Shown here: positions 1-9,221 of the stretch, one piece after another
Position numbering within the stretch: the stretch's first letter is position 1
Layout: each line of letters opens with the position of its first letter
DNA from: Zoogloeaceae bacterium
GTDB taxonomy: Bacteria > Pseudomonadota > Gammaproteobacteria > Burkholderiales > Rhodocyclaceae
Length of the DNA stretch: 48,521 nt
NCBI GenBank assembly: GCA_031271025.1
Contig: JAISWQ010000158.1
Location: 1-48,521 of the forward strand
Direction: 5' to 3'
The notes under the pieces: generated by a model
What the model was told of the DNA's origin: nothing
Databases searched by the model: none
The model's input: the letters and a program-made list of their open reading frames with translations, nothing else
Position numbers and translations under genes: made by a program

Positions 1-73
1 TGGCGGCAAGGATGCCGATGACGACGACAACGATCATCAATCCGATCAGGGTAACGCCGCGGGGGGGGGGCAT
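1..73 (-). CDS. Type IV pilin-like protein, N-terminal fragment
   Basis: Only the first 24 codons are inside the window; the gene runs leftward off the edge. They encode a short basic leader ending in Gly, then VTLIGLMIVVVVIGILAA. This is the class III prepilin signature, cut by the prepilin peptidase after the Gly, so the product is a type IV pilin, minor pilin or pseudopilin made in the inner membrane. Two things are odd. The usual Phe+1 is Val and the near-invariant Glu+5 is Gly. Codons 2-5 are a run of ten C (ten G on the plus strand at 61-70), so a change in run length would shift the frame. A GGAG ribosome site (81-84) sits 7 bases before ATG. PilB, PilC and PilD are encoded 16 kb away. 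Which pilin class it is cannot be told from the fragment. Confidence 0.8.
   Translation of the reverse strand, partial: MPPPRGVTLIGLMIVVVVIGILAA
61..70. repeat. Ten-G homopolymer inside the pilin start region
   Basis: Ten consecutive G on the plus strand read as ten C directly after the pilin ATG. At this length the pilin frame is open. Gain or loss of one base would put it out of frame from codon 5 onward. Runs like this are known contingency sites in surface-protein genes of several bacteria. They are also common sequencing-error sites. Confidence 0.8.
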
Positions 74-114
74 GGCAAGGCTCCGGTTTGTCTGATAATG
101 AATACAGCATTCAA

Positions 115-130
115 AGCAAATTACGTGCCA
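115..130 (-). promoter_or_regulatory. Sigma-54 (RpoN) -24/-12 promoter of the pilin-like gene
   Basis: On the minus strand, 130 to 115 reads TGGCACG-TAAT-TTGCT. This matches the RpoN consensus TGGCACG-N4-TTGCW at every defined base. Transcription should start near 104, about 30 bases before the pilin ATG at 73. RpoN with PilS/PilR control of the major pilin is established in Pseudomonas. Its presence here supports the pilin call. Confidence 0.85.
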
Positions 131-180
131 TGATGGAAGTGAGGAAGGAGAAAGGAAGGGGAAAGTAAAGTGACATTTTT

Positions 181-196
181 TGGCACAAAATGCGCA
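181..196 (+). promoter_or_regulatory. Possible rightward sigma-54-like site
   Basis: TGGCACAAAATGCGCA keeps the two essential doublets of an RpoN promoter, GG at -24 and GC at -12, at the right distance. It lacks the TT before the -12 GC. It points toward the malonyl-CoA decarboxylase gene, whose start is 330 bases away. It may be chance. Confidence 0.25.
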
Positions 197-229
197 GATT
201 TTGCCTGGAAATGGGCAAGCAAAAATCAG

Positions 230-251
230 CGACAGCCCTTCAGGGCTGTCG
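230..251. promoter_or_regulatory. Hairpin upstream of the pilin promoter
   Basis: A perfect 9-bp inverted repeat (CGACAGCCC / GGGCTGTCG) with a TTCA loop lies about 100 bases upstream of the sigma-54 promoter. Each arm carries TGTC, the core of the PilR-binding motif described in Pseudomonas. It could be an activator site. Read leftward it is followed by five T, so a weak terminator is the alternative. Confidence 0.35.
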
Positions 252-280
252 GTCAAACTCTATTGGGGAGGGGGTGCAAA

Positions 281-338
281 CCCCTTCCAGGTTTGTTTTG
301 AGTGACTTCGCATGAATGCCTGTCGCTCATTTCTTGCT
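281..338 (-). repeat. 58-base intergenic repeat, copy A
   Basis: Read on the minus strand, this matches 15633-15690 at 54 of 58 positions. The four differences are all transitions. Inside is a 7-bp imperfect hairpin (GAGCGAC / GTCACTC) around a 15-base loop. Copy A is upstream of the pilin-like gene and copy B upstream of pilB. I saw no third copy in the window. Confidence 0.8.
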
Positions 339-526
339 GACGGGAGAGACTGCGCCGGGAAAAATCAGAAATATATGAACAAACTCCGAGAAAAGTCTGC
401 ATTTTGCCAACACGTTGACGACATAATCGCGTCCGATCGCGGCAGAACTCTGGATATTCCCGTTTTTTCGTGGTTTGATTGCGCCTCGTTCACAAGCGGT
501 TCGTGTACCGCAAGAAAGGGTTTTTC

Positions 527-1912
527 ATGGGACAGAATCTGGTCACGCGGGGTTTGAAGCGGGTGTTGGGCTTGGGACAGGTTGAAGTCCCCGCGCGGGG
601 AAAGGCGCTGGATGAGCGCGCGCTTGCCAGAATCCGCACGCAGTTGCAGGATTGCGCCAGCGGCGCGGGCGGCGAGGTCTCCGCGCGACAGCGGGCGGGC
701 AGGCTGGGCGAAACCTATCTGGGGCTGAATGAAGCCGGACGCCATACGGTGCTGCGCCTCATCGCCACTGAGTTTGGGCCGGATCCTGAACGCATCGCCG
801 AGGCGCACACCCATTACCAGAACGCCCTGGGAACACCGGAACAGTGGGAAGCGGAAGCGCAACTCTGGCGGGCGCTGCGCTCGCCTCGCGCCCGCATTTT
901 GACCCAGTTCCACGCCCTGCCGCAGGGCACGCGCTTTCTCGTGGATTTGCGCATCGATCTCATGCGCGCCCTGAAAAACGACCCGGAACTGGTTTCGTTT
1001 GATCGCGAGCTGGAATACAGCCTGGCCAACTGGTTTGACGTGGGCTTTCTGGAATTGCGCCGCATCACCTGGCAATCTCCGGCGGCGCTTCTGGAAAAAC
1101 TGATGCGCTACGAGGCGGTACATGCCATCCATTCCTGGTCCGATCTCAAGAACCGGCTGGATTCCGATCGCCGCTGCTACGGTTTTTTCCATCCCCGGAT
1201 GCCGGATGAGCCGCTGATTTTCGTGGAAGTCGCCCTGACCGACCACCTTGCGGGCAATGTGCAGACGCTACTGGATGAGCACGCGCCGGTATTCGACGCG
1301 ACAGAGGCCGACACCGCCATTTTCTATTCCATTTCCAATACCCAGCCCGGTCTGCGCGGCGTTTCCTTCGGTAATTTTCTGTTGAAACGGGTGATCGAGG
1401 ATTTGCAGCGCGATTTTCCACGCCTGAAACAGTTTTCCACCCTCTCGCCCCTGCCGCTTCTCGCGCGTTGGGTGGAATCAACGCCGGAAGCCTGGGAGGC
1501 TGCCTTCACGTCCGCCGAGCGCCAGCGTATCGCGGAAACCAGCAAAATACCGGAAATCGCCGACGGTATCCGTGCTCTGTTGAGCACGCCGGAAACACTG
1601 GACGCGCGTTTGAAACGCCTGCTGCAAACCGGCCTGACCCGGTTGGCGGCGCATTATCTGCTCCATGCAAAACAGGGTAGCCGCAACCGGCCCTACGATC
1701 CGGTCGCGCGCTTTCATCTGGGCAACGGCGCGCGGGTGGAATGCCTCAACTTCCTGGCCGACGTCTCTGGCAAGGGGTTGCGACAATCCTTCGGCATGAT
1801 GGTGAATTACCTTTATGACCCCGAAGCCATCGAGGAAAACGTGGAAGGTCTCCTGAAAGCGGGCAAAATCGTCGCCAGCAGCGGCGTGCGCAACGCGGCA
1901 AAGGCGCGATGA
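527..1912 (+). CDS. Malonyl-CoA decarboxylase
   Basis: The enzyme turns malonyl-CoA into acetyl-CoA and CO2, removing malonyl-CoA or feeding malonate use; it is soluble. The 461-residue product has the family's usual length and layout, a helical N-terminal half and an acetyltransferase-like C-terminal half. The two catalytic signatures are present: Ser307 in FSTLSPLP and His397 in RFHLGNGA. I chose the ATG at 527, preceded by AAAGGG, over an upstream in-frame TTG at 479 that adds 16 poorly supported residues. No malonyl-CoA synthetase or malonate transporter is adjacent. The next gene starts the ATP synthase operon after a spacer with repeats and a new promoter, so this gene is probably a separate unit. 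Confidence 0.9.
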   Translation: MGQNLVTRGLKRVLGLGQVEVPARGKALDERALARIRTQLQDCASGAGGEVSARQRAGRLGETYLGLNEAGRHTVLRLIATEFGPDPERIAEAHTHYQNALGTPEQWEAEAQLWRALRSPRARILTQFHALPQGTRFLVDLRIDLMRALKNDPELVSFDRELEYSLANWFDVGFLELRRITWQSPAALLEKLMRYEAVHAIHSWSDLKNRLDSDRRCYGFFHPRMPDEPLIFVEVALTDHLAGNVQTLLDEHAPVFDATEADTAIFYSISNTQPGLRGVSFGNFLLKRVIEDLQRDFPRLKQFSTLSPLPLLARWVESTPEAWEAAFTSAERQRIAETSKIPEIADGIRALLSTPETLDARLKRLLQTGLTRLAAHYLLHAKQGSRNRPYDPVARFHLGNGARVECLNFLADVSGKGLRQSFGMMVNYLYDPEAIEENVEGLLKAGKIVASSGVRNAAKAR

Positions 1913-1921
1913 AAAATCTCC

Positions 1922-1975
1922 GGCGGATCCAAGCTGCGCGGGTTGCCACGGCGCTGCGCGCCTCGCAATGACGAG
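1922..1975 (-). repeat. Dispersed GTCATTGCGAGG-type intergenic repeat, copy 1
   Basis: On the minus strand this reads CGTCATTGCGAGGCGCGCAG followed by CGCCGTGGCAACCC. That form matches a widespread proteobacterial intergenic repeat (GTCATTGCGAGG, short GC-rich palindrome, GGCAATCC). Related copies lie at 38554-38625 and 43545-43613. Confidence 0.7.
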
Positions 1976-1976
1976 G

Positions 1977-2013
1977 TTGGAAGTGAACACGCAGGGCTTC
2001 CCTTCACTTCCAA
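1977..2013. repeat. Perfect 11-bp inverted repeat before the atp promoter
   Basis: TTGGAAGTGAA (1977-1987) and TTCACTTCCAA (2003-2013) are exact inverse complements around a 15-base loop. With no T run after the second arm it is unlikely to be a simple terminator. The right part continues as CACTTCCAATTGCACCC (2005-2021), which matches 15 of 17 bases of one arm of the inverted repeat at 37763-37838. That suggests a small mobile or dispersed element. Confidence 0.65.
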
Positions 2014-2037
2014 TTGCACCCAGAACTACGATTTCGT

Positions 2038-2066
2038 TTGACGAAACGGGGTTTCACCCCTATCAT
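2038..2066 (+). promoter_or_regulatory. Sigma-70-type promoter of the atp operon
   Basis: A TTGACG -35 box (2038-2043), an exact 17-base spacer and a TATCAT -10 box (2061-2066) place the start near 2073, shortly before atpI. Two dyads overlap it: TTTCGT-TTG-ACGAAA (2032-2046) centred on the -35 box, and GGGGT-TTC-ACCCC (2048-2060) filling the spacer. These could be operator sites. Confidence 0.7.
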
Positions 2067-2095
2067 GGACGGACTTTGCAAGCGATAGACCAGTG

Positions 2096-2437
2096 ATGCG
2101 CCAGGCGCTTTTTTTACAATGCGGAGCAGCGCTGCTGCTCATGGTTCTGGCGGGGTGTTTCGCCGGCGCGCGTGGCGCGATTTCGGCGGGGCTGGCAGGT
2201 GGGGCGGCTCTTTTGCCCAATCTTTGGTTTGCGTGGCGGCTTACGGCGGCTTCAAAGCGGCCAGGGGTGCGTTCCGCGATGCATTTTCTCGCGGGAGAGC
2301 TTGTGAAGGTTGGTGCGACGGTCGTTCTTCTGGTCGTCGCGGTAAGGTGGTATCCGAACCTGCATTGGCCAAGTTTTTTGCTTGGTCTGCTCGTCGTACT
2401 GCAAGCCAGTTTTTTAGCGTTTTGGAAGAAGCCCTGA
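2096..2437 (+). CDS. atpI: ATP synthase protein I
   Basis: A small four-helix inner-membrane protein encoded first in many F-ATPase operons. It is thought to help assembly of the c-ring, possibly with magnesium handling, and is not part of the final enzyme. The 113-residue product is almost entirely hydrophobic, with short basic loops (FAWRLTAASKRPG) typical of AtpI. Position fits: it lies just after the operon promoter and one base before atpB. GTG at 2093 is directly upstream in frame and could also be the start; I prefer the ATG. The sequence diverges fast in this family, so the call rests partly on context. Confidence 0.85.
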   Translation: MRQALFLQCGAALLLMVLAGCFAGARGAISAGLAGGAALLPNLWFAWRLTAASKRPGVRSAMHFLAGELVKVGATVVLLVVAVRWYPNLHWPSFLLGLLVVLQASFLAFWKKP

Positions 2438-2438
2438 C

Positions 2439-3320
2439 ATGAGTACAGAAACCGCCGCAGAGCACGGTCAAACCGCCGGTCAATACATCGTCCACCACTT
2501 GACGCACCTGAACAGCACGGGCGAACCACAGACGGCCATCGTTCAGTTTTCCGTCCTCAATTTCGATACCCTTTTCTATTCCCTGCTGCTGGGGCTGTTG
2601 ACGGTCTTCCTCTTGTACCGCGCCGCCAGCAAGGCGACTTCCGGTGTGCCGGGGCGCTTTCAGGCCGCCGTGGAAATCCTGGTGGATATGGTTTCCAGCC
2701 AGGCCAAAAACCTGATCCACCCCGAAGAATCGCGCAAGTTCGTGGCGCCCATGGCGCTGACCGTGTTCGTCTGGATATTCCTGATGAACGCGATGGACTT
2801 GTTGCCGGTCGACCTTCTGCCGCGCATCTGGACGGAAATCTACACCGCGGCAGGGAATGATTCGCATAGCGCCTATCAGCGCGTCGTGCCGACGGCGGAT
2901 TTGAACGCAACGCTGGGGATGTCCATCAGCGTGCTCCTGGTCTGTCTTTGGTACAACATCAAGATCAAGGGGTTGGGCGGTTGGGCGCACGAACTGATCT
3001 CGGCGCCTTTTGGCGCGCACTGGGCGCTGGCGCCGGTCAATTTCCTGATGCAGATGATTGAATTCGCCGCCAAGACGATTTCGCACGGGATGCGGTTGTT
3101 TGGCAACATGTACGCCGGGGAAATCGTCTTCATGCTGATCGCCCTGATGGGCGGCGCCTATGTGGCGGGCGCCGGTCTTTCCGGCCCGCTCCTCTGGGTT
3201 GGGCAGGTGCTGGCGGGTACGATCTGGGCGATCTTCCACATCCTTATCATCACGTTGCAAGCCTTCATCTTCATGATGCTGACGCTTGTGTATGTTGGCC
3301 AGGCGCATGAATCGCACTGA
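2439..3320 (+). CDS. atpB: ATP synthase F0 subunit a
   Basis: Subunit a forms the two proton half-channels beside the c-ring in the inner membrane. The 293-residue protein has the expected multi-helix profile. Near its C-terminal part is HGMRLFGNMYAGEIVF, where Arg219 is the essential arginine facing the c-subunit carboxylate (Arg210 in E. coli). The start ATG is one base after the atpI stop. A periplasmic loop of about 25 residues near position 135 is polar and variable, as usual in the family. Confidence 0.98.
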   Translation: MSTETAAEHGQTAGQYIVHHLTHLNSTGEPQTAIVQFSVLNFDTLFYSLLLGLLTVFLLYRAASKATSGVPGRFQAAVEILVDMVSSQAKNLIHPEESRKFVAPMALTVFVWIFLMNAMDLLPVDLLPRIWTEIYTAAGNDSHSAYQRVVPTADLNATLGMSISVLLVCLWYNIKIKGLGGWAHELISAPFGAHWALAPVNFLMQMIEFAAKTISHGMRLFGNMYAGEIVFMLIALMGGAYVAGAGLSGPLLWVGQVLAGTIWAIFHILIITLQAFIFMMLTLVYVGQAHESH

Positions 3321-3362
3321 ATTCTTTTCTTGCTGTTTTTCTTAACCACCAAGCACTACTAA

Positions 3363-3623
<261 letters not shown>

Positions 3624-3658
3624 GCGGCATCCGCACCTTTTCATAAAGGACTGGAACC

Positions 3659-4129
3659 GTGAATCTGAACTCGACACTGTTCGCGCAGATTGTGGTGTTC
3701 TTCATTCTGGCGTGGTTTACGATGCAATTCGTATGGCCGCCCATCGTGAAGGCGCTGGATGAGCGCGCGAAAAAAGTAGCGGACGGTCTGGCAGCGGCTG
3801 AACGGGGCAAGCATGATCTGGAGCTTGCCACCAGGCGTTCCGTGGAAGCCTTGCGTGAAGGCAAGGAAAAGTCGGCGGAACTGCTGACGCAAGCGGAAAA
3901 ACGCGCAGCCCTGATCGTCGAAGATGCCAAGACTCAGGCCCGGATTGAGGCCGAGCGTATCGTCGCTGGCGGCAAGGCGGAAGCCGAGCAGGAAGCGGCG
4001 CGAGCGCGGGAGGCTCTGCGCGAGCAGGTTGCGGCGCTGGCGCTTGCGGGCGCGGAGAAAATCCTGCGCCGCGAAATCGACGCCAAAGCCCATGCCGACC
4101 TCTTGTCCGCAATCAAACAGGATCTGTAA
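3659..4129 (+). CDS. atpF: ATP synthase F0 subunit b
   Basis: Subunit b is the peripheral stalk: one N-terminal membrane helix (about residues 5-25) and a long charged coiled coil rich in Ala, Glu, Lys and Arg that reaches subunit delta. The 156 residues match the E. coli protein in length. The start is GTG, chosen because AAGGA (3646-3650) lies 8 bases upstream and the frame begins with the typical [10 protein letters not shown] sequence. Only one b gene is present, so the stalk is a homodimer. Confidence 0.97.
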   Translation: MNLNSTLFAQIVVFFILAWFTMQFVWPPIVKALDERAKKVADGLAAAERGKHDLELATRRSVEALREGKEKSAELLTQAEKRAALIVEDAKTQARIEAERIVAGGKAEAEQEAARAREALREQVAALALAGAEKILRREIDAKAHADLLSAIKQDL

Positions 4130-4134
4130 CGTCT

Positions 4135-4668
4135 ATGGCTGAGACTGTCACCATCGCCCGCCCTTACGCTGAAGCCGCCTTCCGCGCGGCCAAGGAAGCC
4201 GGGGCGCTGGACGCCTGGTCTTCCTGTCTCGATCGTCTCGCGCTCGTCGCGCAGGATGCAGAGATGGCGGAGGTCATTGGCGATCCACGCCTGTCTGCGG
4301 AAGAACTGGCGCGTCTTTTCGTTTCGCTCGCGGGCGATGCGGATGCCACGCTTGTCAATTTCATTCGTGTGTTGGCGGACAATGAGCGCTTGGCGCTGTT
4401 GCCGGACATCGCGCGCTTGTTTGCAGAACAGAAATCGGCGGAGGAAGGCGTGCGGGAAGCGGTTGTAGAAACCGCGTTCCCGCTTTCCGAAACCGACCTG
4501 AAGTCGCTGGTTCCCCAGTTGGAAGCGCATTTCAAAACCCGTATCACCCCCAGGGTGGTGCTGGATGCCGCCTTGATCGGCGGCGTGCGTGTCGCCGTGG
4601 GGGATCAGGTGCTCGATGCTTCCGTGCGCGGCAAGCTGGATGCGATGGCCGCCGCCCTCAAGAATTAG
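4135..4668 (+). CDS. atpH: ATP synthase F1 subunit delta
   Basis: Delta joins the top of the alpha3-beta3 head to the b stalk. The product (177 residues) begins AETVTIARPYAEAAFRAAKE, the typical family start, and has the C-terminal LIGGVRVAVGDQVLDASVRG signature. It follows atpF by 5 bases and precedes atpA by 9, in the standard operon order. Confidence 0.97.
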   Translation: MAETVTIARPYAEAAFRAAKEAGALDAWSSCLDRLALVAQDAEMAEVIGDPRLSAEELARLFVSLAGDADATLVNFIRVLADNERLALLPDIARLFAEQKSAEEGVREAVVETAFPLSETDLKSLVPQLEAHFKTRITPRVVLDAALIGGVRVAVGDQVLDASVRGKLDAMAAALKN

Positions 4669-4677
4669 GAGATTTAA

Positions 4678-6216
4678 ATGCAGTTGAATCCGTCCGAGAT
4701 CAGCGAACTGATTAAAAGCAAGATTCAAAACCTTGAGGTGGGCGCGCAAACCCGCACACAGGGTACGGTTGTTTCCGTGACCGACGGCATTTGCCGCATC
4801 CACGGTCTGCAAGACGTCATGCAAGGCGAAATGCTGGAATTCCCCGACAATACCTTCGGCATGGCGCTGAACCTTGAGCGTGATTCCGTCGGCGCGGTGG
4901 TGCTGGGGGAATACAAACACATTTCCGAAGGCGACGTCGTGAAGTGCACGGGGCGCATTCTGGAAGTCCCCGTCGGCCCGGAGTTGCTGGGGCGCGTGGT
5001 GAATTCGCTGGGGCAACCGATCGACGGCAAGGGGGCGCTCAATAACAAGCGCACCGACAAGATTGAAAAAGTCGCGCCCGGCGTGATCTGGCGCAAGTCG
5101 GTGTCGCAGCCGGTGCAGACCGGCTTGAAGTCCATCGACGCCATGGTGCCGATTGGGCGTGGTCAGCGCGAACTCATCATTGGCGACCGTCAGACCGGCA
5201 AGACCGCAATTGCGATCGACGCCATCATCAACCAGAAGGGCACGGGCGTTAAGTGTATCTATGTCGCGGTTGGCCAGAAAGCTTCCACCATCGCCAACGT
5301 GGTGCGCAAGCTGGAAGAGCATGGCGCGCTGGAATACACCATCATCGTTGCCGCTTCCGCTTCGGAAACTGCCGCGTTGCAATACATTGCGCCGTATTCC
5401 GGGTGCACGATGGGGGAATACTTCCGCGATCGTGGCGAAGATGCCCTCATCATCTATGACGATTTGACCAAGCAAGCTTGGGCTTACCGTCAGGTTTCCC
5501 TGCTGTTGCGCCGTCCGCCGGGACGTGAAGCCTATCCGGGGGACGTGTTCTATCTGCACTCCCGCCTTCTGGAGCGCGCCGCGCGCGTTTCCGAAGAATG
5601 GGTGGAAAAACTCACGAACGGCGAAGTCAAGGGCAAGACCGGATCGCTTACCGCCTTGCCGGTGATCGAAACGCAGGCAGGCGACGTTTCCGCCTTCGTG
5701 CCGACCAACGTCATTTCCATTACCGATGGTCAGATCTTTCTGGAAACCGATCTCTTCAACGCCGGGATTCGTCCGGCCATCAACGCCGGGATCTCCGTAT
5801 CCCGTGTTGGCGGCGCGGCACAGACCAAGGTCATCAAGAAACTGGGCGGCGGCGTGCGTCTGGCGCTGGCGCAGTATCGGGAACTGGCCGCGTTTGCGCA
5901 GTTTGCTTCCGACCTCGACGAGGCAACCCGCAAGCAACTGGAACATGGCCGCATGGTCACGGAACTGATGAAGCAGCCGCAGTACGCGCCCATGAGTGTT
6001 TCCGAAATGTCCATAACGTTGTTCGCGGCGGAAAAAGGTTTCTACGAAGATGTGGAGGTGAAGCGTGCCCTGGAATTCGAGCGTGCCTTGTTTGCCTATC
6101 TGAAACAGAACGCGGCGGCTGTTCTGGACAAGGTGGAATCGACGAAAGCGTTGGATAGCGAAGGTGAGCAACAACTTGCCGACGCCATCAGCTCCTTCAA
6201 GAAAATCTGGGTCTGA
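4678..6216 (+). CDS. atpA: ATP synthase F1 subunit alpha
   Basis: Alpha forms half of the catalytic hexamer and carries the non-catalytic nucleotide sites. The 512-residue protein has the N-terminal beta barrel, the Walker A loop GDRQTGKT at 169-176, the conserved segment [14 protein letters not shown], and a helical C-terminal domain. All positions match the E. coli enzyme closely. An AGGAG ribosome site just before ATG fits strong expression. Confidence 0.99.
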   Translation: MQLNPSEISELIKSKIQNLEVGAQTRTQGTVVSVTDGICRIHGLQDVMQGEMLEFPDNTFGMALNLERDSVGAVVLGEYKHISEGDVVKCTGRILEVPVGPELLGRVVNSLGQPIDGKGALNNKRTDKIEKVAPGVIWRKSVSQPVQTGLKSIDAMVPIGRGQRELIIGDRQTGKTAIAIDAIINQKGTGVKCIYVAVGQKASTIANVVRKLEEHGALEYTIIVAASASETAALQYIAPYSGCTMGEYFRDRGEDALIIYDDLTKQAWAYRQVSLLLRRPPGREAYPGDVFYLHSRLLERAARVSEEWVEKLTNGEVKGKTGSLTALPVIETQAGDVSAFVPTNVISITDGQIFLETDLFNAGIRPAINAGISVSRVGGAAQTKVIKKLGGGVRLALAQYRELAAFAQFASDLDEATRKQLEHGRMVTELMKQPQYAPMSVSEMSITLFAAEKGFYEDVEVKRALEFERALFAYLKQNAAAVLDKVESTKALDSEGEQQLADAISSFKKIWV

Positions 6217-6231
6217 GGACAGGAGAGCGCC

Positions 6232-7092
6232 ATGCCGAGCGGCAAGGAAATTCGCAACAAGATCAAGAGCGTGGAAAACACGCGCAAGATCACCAAGGCG
6301 ATGGAGATGGTCGCCGCATCCAAGATGCGCAAGGCGCAGGAGCGGATGCGGGCGGCGCGTCCCTATGGCGAAAAAATCCGGCGCGTGGCGGCCAATCTGG
6401 CGCACGCGCTGACGGAATACCGGCATCCCTTTCTGACGCAACGCGAAGTCAAGAATGTCGCCCTTATCCTGATTACCTCGGACAAGGGCTTGTGCGGTGG
6501 TCTGAACAGCAACGTGTTGCGTCAGGTCGTGGCGCACATGAAGTCCTGGAATACGGAGGGCGTCAAGATGCGGGTTTCCTGCATCGGCAACAAGGGGCTG
6601 GGCTTCATGCAGCGCGCCGGGGCGAATGTCGTCTCGCATGTGATTGGCATGGGCGATACCCTGCGTCTGGAAAAGCTGATTGGCCCCGTCAAGGTATTGA
6701 TTGATGCTTACAGCGCAGGCGAAATCGACGCCATTCATATCGGTTACACCCGTTTCATCAACACGATGAAGCAGGAACCGGTCATCGAGCAGTTGCTGCC
6801 TTTGTCCGGGGAAGAGGTCGGCGTGCACAAGACCAAATGGGACTATGTCTACGAGCCGGACGCCAAGGCGGTCATCGACGATCTCCTCTTGCGTTATGTG
6901 GAGGCGCTGATTTATCAGGCGGTGGCGGAAAACATGGCCTCCGAACAATCAGCGCGCATGGTTGCCATGAAATCGGCCTCTGACAACGCCAAGAATGTAA
7001 TCGGCGAATTGAAGCTCGTCTACAACAAGGCGCGGCAGGCGGCGATTACCAAGGAATTGTCCGAGATCGTCGGTGGCGCGGCGGCAGTCTGA
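6232..7092 (+). CDS. atpG: ATP synthase F1 subunit gamma
   Basis: Gamma is the central rotor shaft, with N- and C-terminal helices forming a coiled coil inside the hexamer. The 286-residue product starts [20 protein letters not shown], the family hallmark, has the mid-protein Rossmann-like part containing DKGLCGGLN, and ends with the rotor helix segment [19 protein letters not shown]. Length and ends are typical. It lies 15 bases after atpA. Confidence 0.98.
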   Translation: MPSGKEIRNKIKSVENTRKITKAMEMVAASKMRKAQERMRAARPYGEKIRRVAANLAHALTEYRHPFLTQREVKNVALILITSDKGLCGGLNSNVLRQVVAHMKSWNTEGVKMRVSCIGNKGLGFMQRAGANVVSHVIGMGDTLRLEKLIGPVKVLIDAYSAGEIDAIHIGYTRFINTMKQEPVIEQLLPLSGEEVGVHKTKWDYVYEPDAKAVIDDLLLRYVEALIYQAVAENMASEQSARMVAMKSASDNAKNVIGELKLVYNKARQAAITKELSEIVGGAAAV

Positions 7093-7104
7093 AGATTTTG
7101 ATGA

Positions 7105-8523
<1,419 letters not shown>

Positions 8524-8547
8524 GCCTGAATCGAAAGGGAGCCTGTC

Positions 8548-8976
8548 ATGGCAATCACCATTCACGTGGACGTGGTCAGTGCCGAAGAAGCCATTTTCTC
8601 CGGCCTTGTCGAGTTCGCGGTTTTTCCTGGAGAATCGGGCGAGCTGGGGATTCTGCCGAATCATACCCCGCTCCTGACCCGCATCAAGCCTGGAAGCATT
8701 CGCCTGAAAGCGCCTGGCGGAAAATTTGAAACGCTCTTCGTTTCCGGCGGAATGCTGGAAGTGCAGCCGCACCTGATTACGGTATTGGCAGACACGGCCA
8801 TCCGCGCGGCGGAGCTGGACGAAGCCAAGGTACTGGAGGCGAAGAAGCGCGCGGAAGAGACCCTTTCCAGGCGCACAAGCGGAAACGACATCAACTTTGT
8901 TGCCGCCGAAGCGGAACTGGCGCAACTGAACGCGCAATTGCAGGCCATCAAGAAGCTGAAGAATCAGGTGCATTGA
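8548..8976 (+). CDS. atpC: ATP synthase F1 subunit epsilon
   Basis: Epsilon couples the rotor to the c-ring and inhibits ATP hydrolysis through its C-terminal helices. The 142-residue protein has the N-terminal beta sandwich ([19 protein letters not shown]) and a two-helix, Ala- and Glu-rich C-terminus ending in [14 protein letters not shown]. It closes the operon and is followed within 20 bases by a strong terminator. Confidence 0.97.
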   Translation: MAITIHVDVVSAEEAIFSGLVEFAVFPGESGELGILPNHTPLLTRIKPGSIRLKAPGGKFETLFVSGGMLEVQPHLITVLADTAIRAAELDEAKVLEAKKRAEETLSRRTSGNDINFVAAEAELAQLNAQLQAIKKLKNQVH

Positions 8977-8991
8977 TCGTTTGCAGAGGTG

Positions 8992-9029
8992 AAATAAAAA
9001 CGGCAACCGGAAGGTTGCCGTTTTTATTT
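8992..9029 (+). terminator. Rho-independent terminator of the atp operon
   Basis: CGGCAACC (9001-9008), GGAA loop, GGTTGCCG (9013-9020), flanked by AAATAAAAA on the left and TTTTTATTT on the right. The stem extends through the A/T arms, so it can work in both directions. Confidence 0.95.
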
Positions 9030-9092
9030 CCGGGTAAAACTTCAGATGATTTTGCTCAGCGGTCAGTACCCAGATTGCGTCGAAAGCAAGGC

Positions 9093-9128
9093 GCGGCAAA
9101 AGGTAGGTGCGGCAAAAGGTAGGTGCGG
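9093..9128. repeat. 16-base tandem repeat, 2.25 copies
   Basis: GCGGCAAAAGGTAGGT occurs twice back to back (9093-9108, 9109-9124), followed by a further GCGG. It lies in the non-coding gap between the atp terminator and the convergent L,D-transpeptidase gene. A tight hairpin (9195-9219, TACCCCGCG / CGCGGGGTA) lies beside the transpeptidase stop. No function is evident for the repeat. Confidence 0.8.
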
Positions 9129-9221
9129 AATCAAGGTCTACCGCGAGAGAATCTGCGGACATCTCAGGCTCTTTCAGTTCAGTACTACCCGGAATACCCC
9201 GCGTTTTTGGCGCGGGGTAGT

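Larger units (their letters stand above)
74..526. other. Gene-free region between the pilin and malonyl-CoA decarboxylase genes
   Basis: This divergent 450-base spacer holds the sigma-54 promoter at 115-130, a weaker rightward sigma-54-like site at 181-196, a 9-bp hairpin at 230-251, and one copy of a 58-base repeat at 281-338. I find no convincing gene. A rightward 81-codon frame starting at 312 overlaps the next gene and has no ribosome site or recognisable protein features. Confidence 0.6.

Noticed and set aside
312..557. Rightward 81-codon frame before malonyl-CoA decarboxylase
   Set aside because: Overlaps the real gene, covers part of the 58-base repeat and shows no protein features.
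9195..9219. Hairpin beside the L,D-transpeptidase stop as a rho-independent terminator
   Set aside because: The stem is strong, but read leftward it is followed by TTCCGGG rather than a T run, so I do not call it a terminator.
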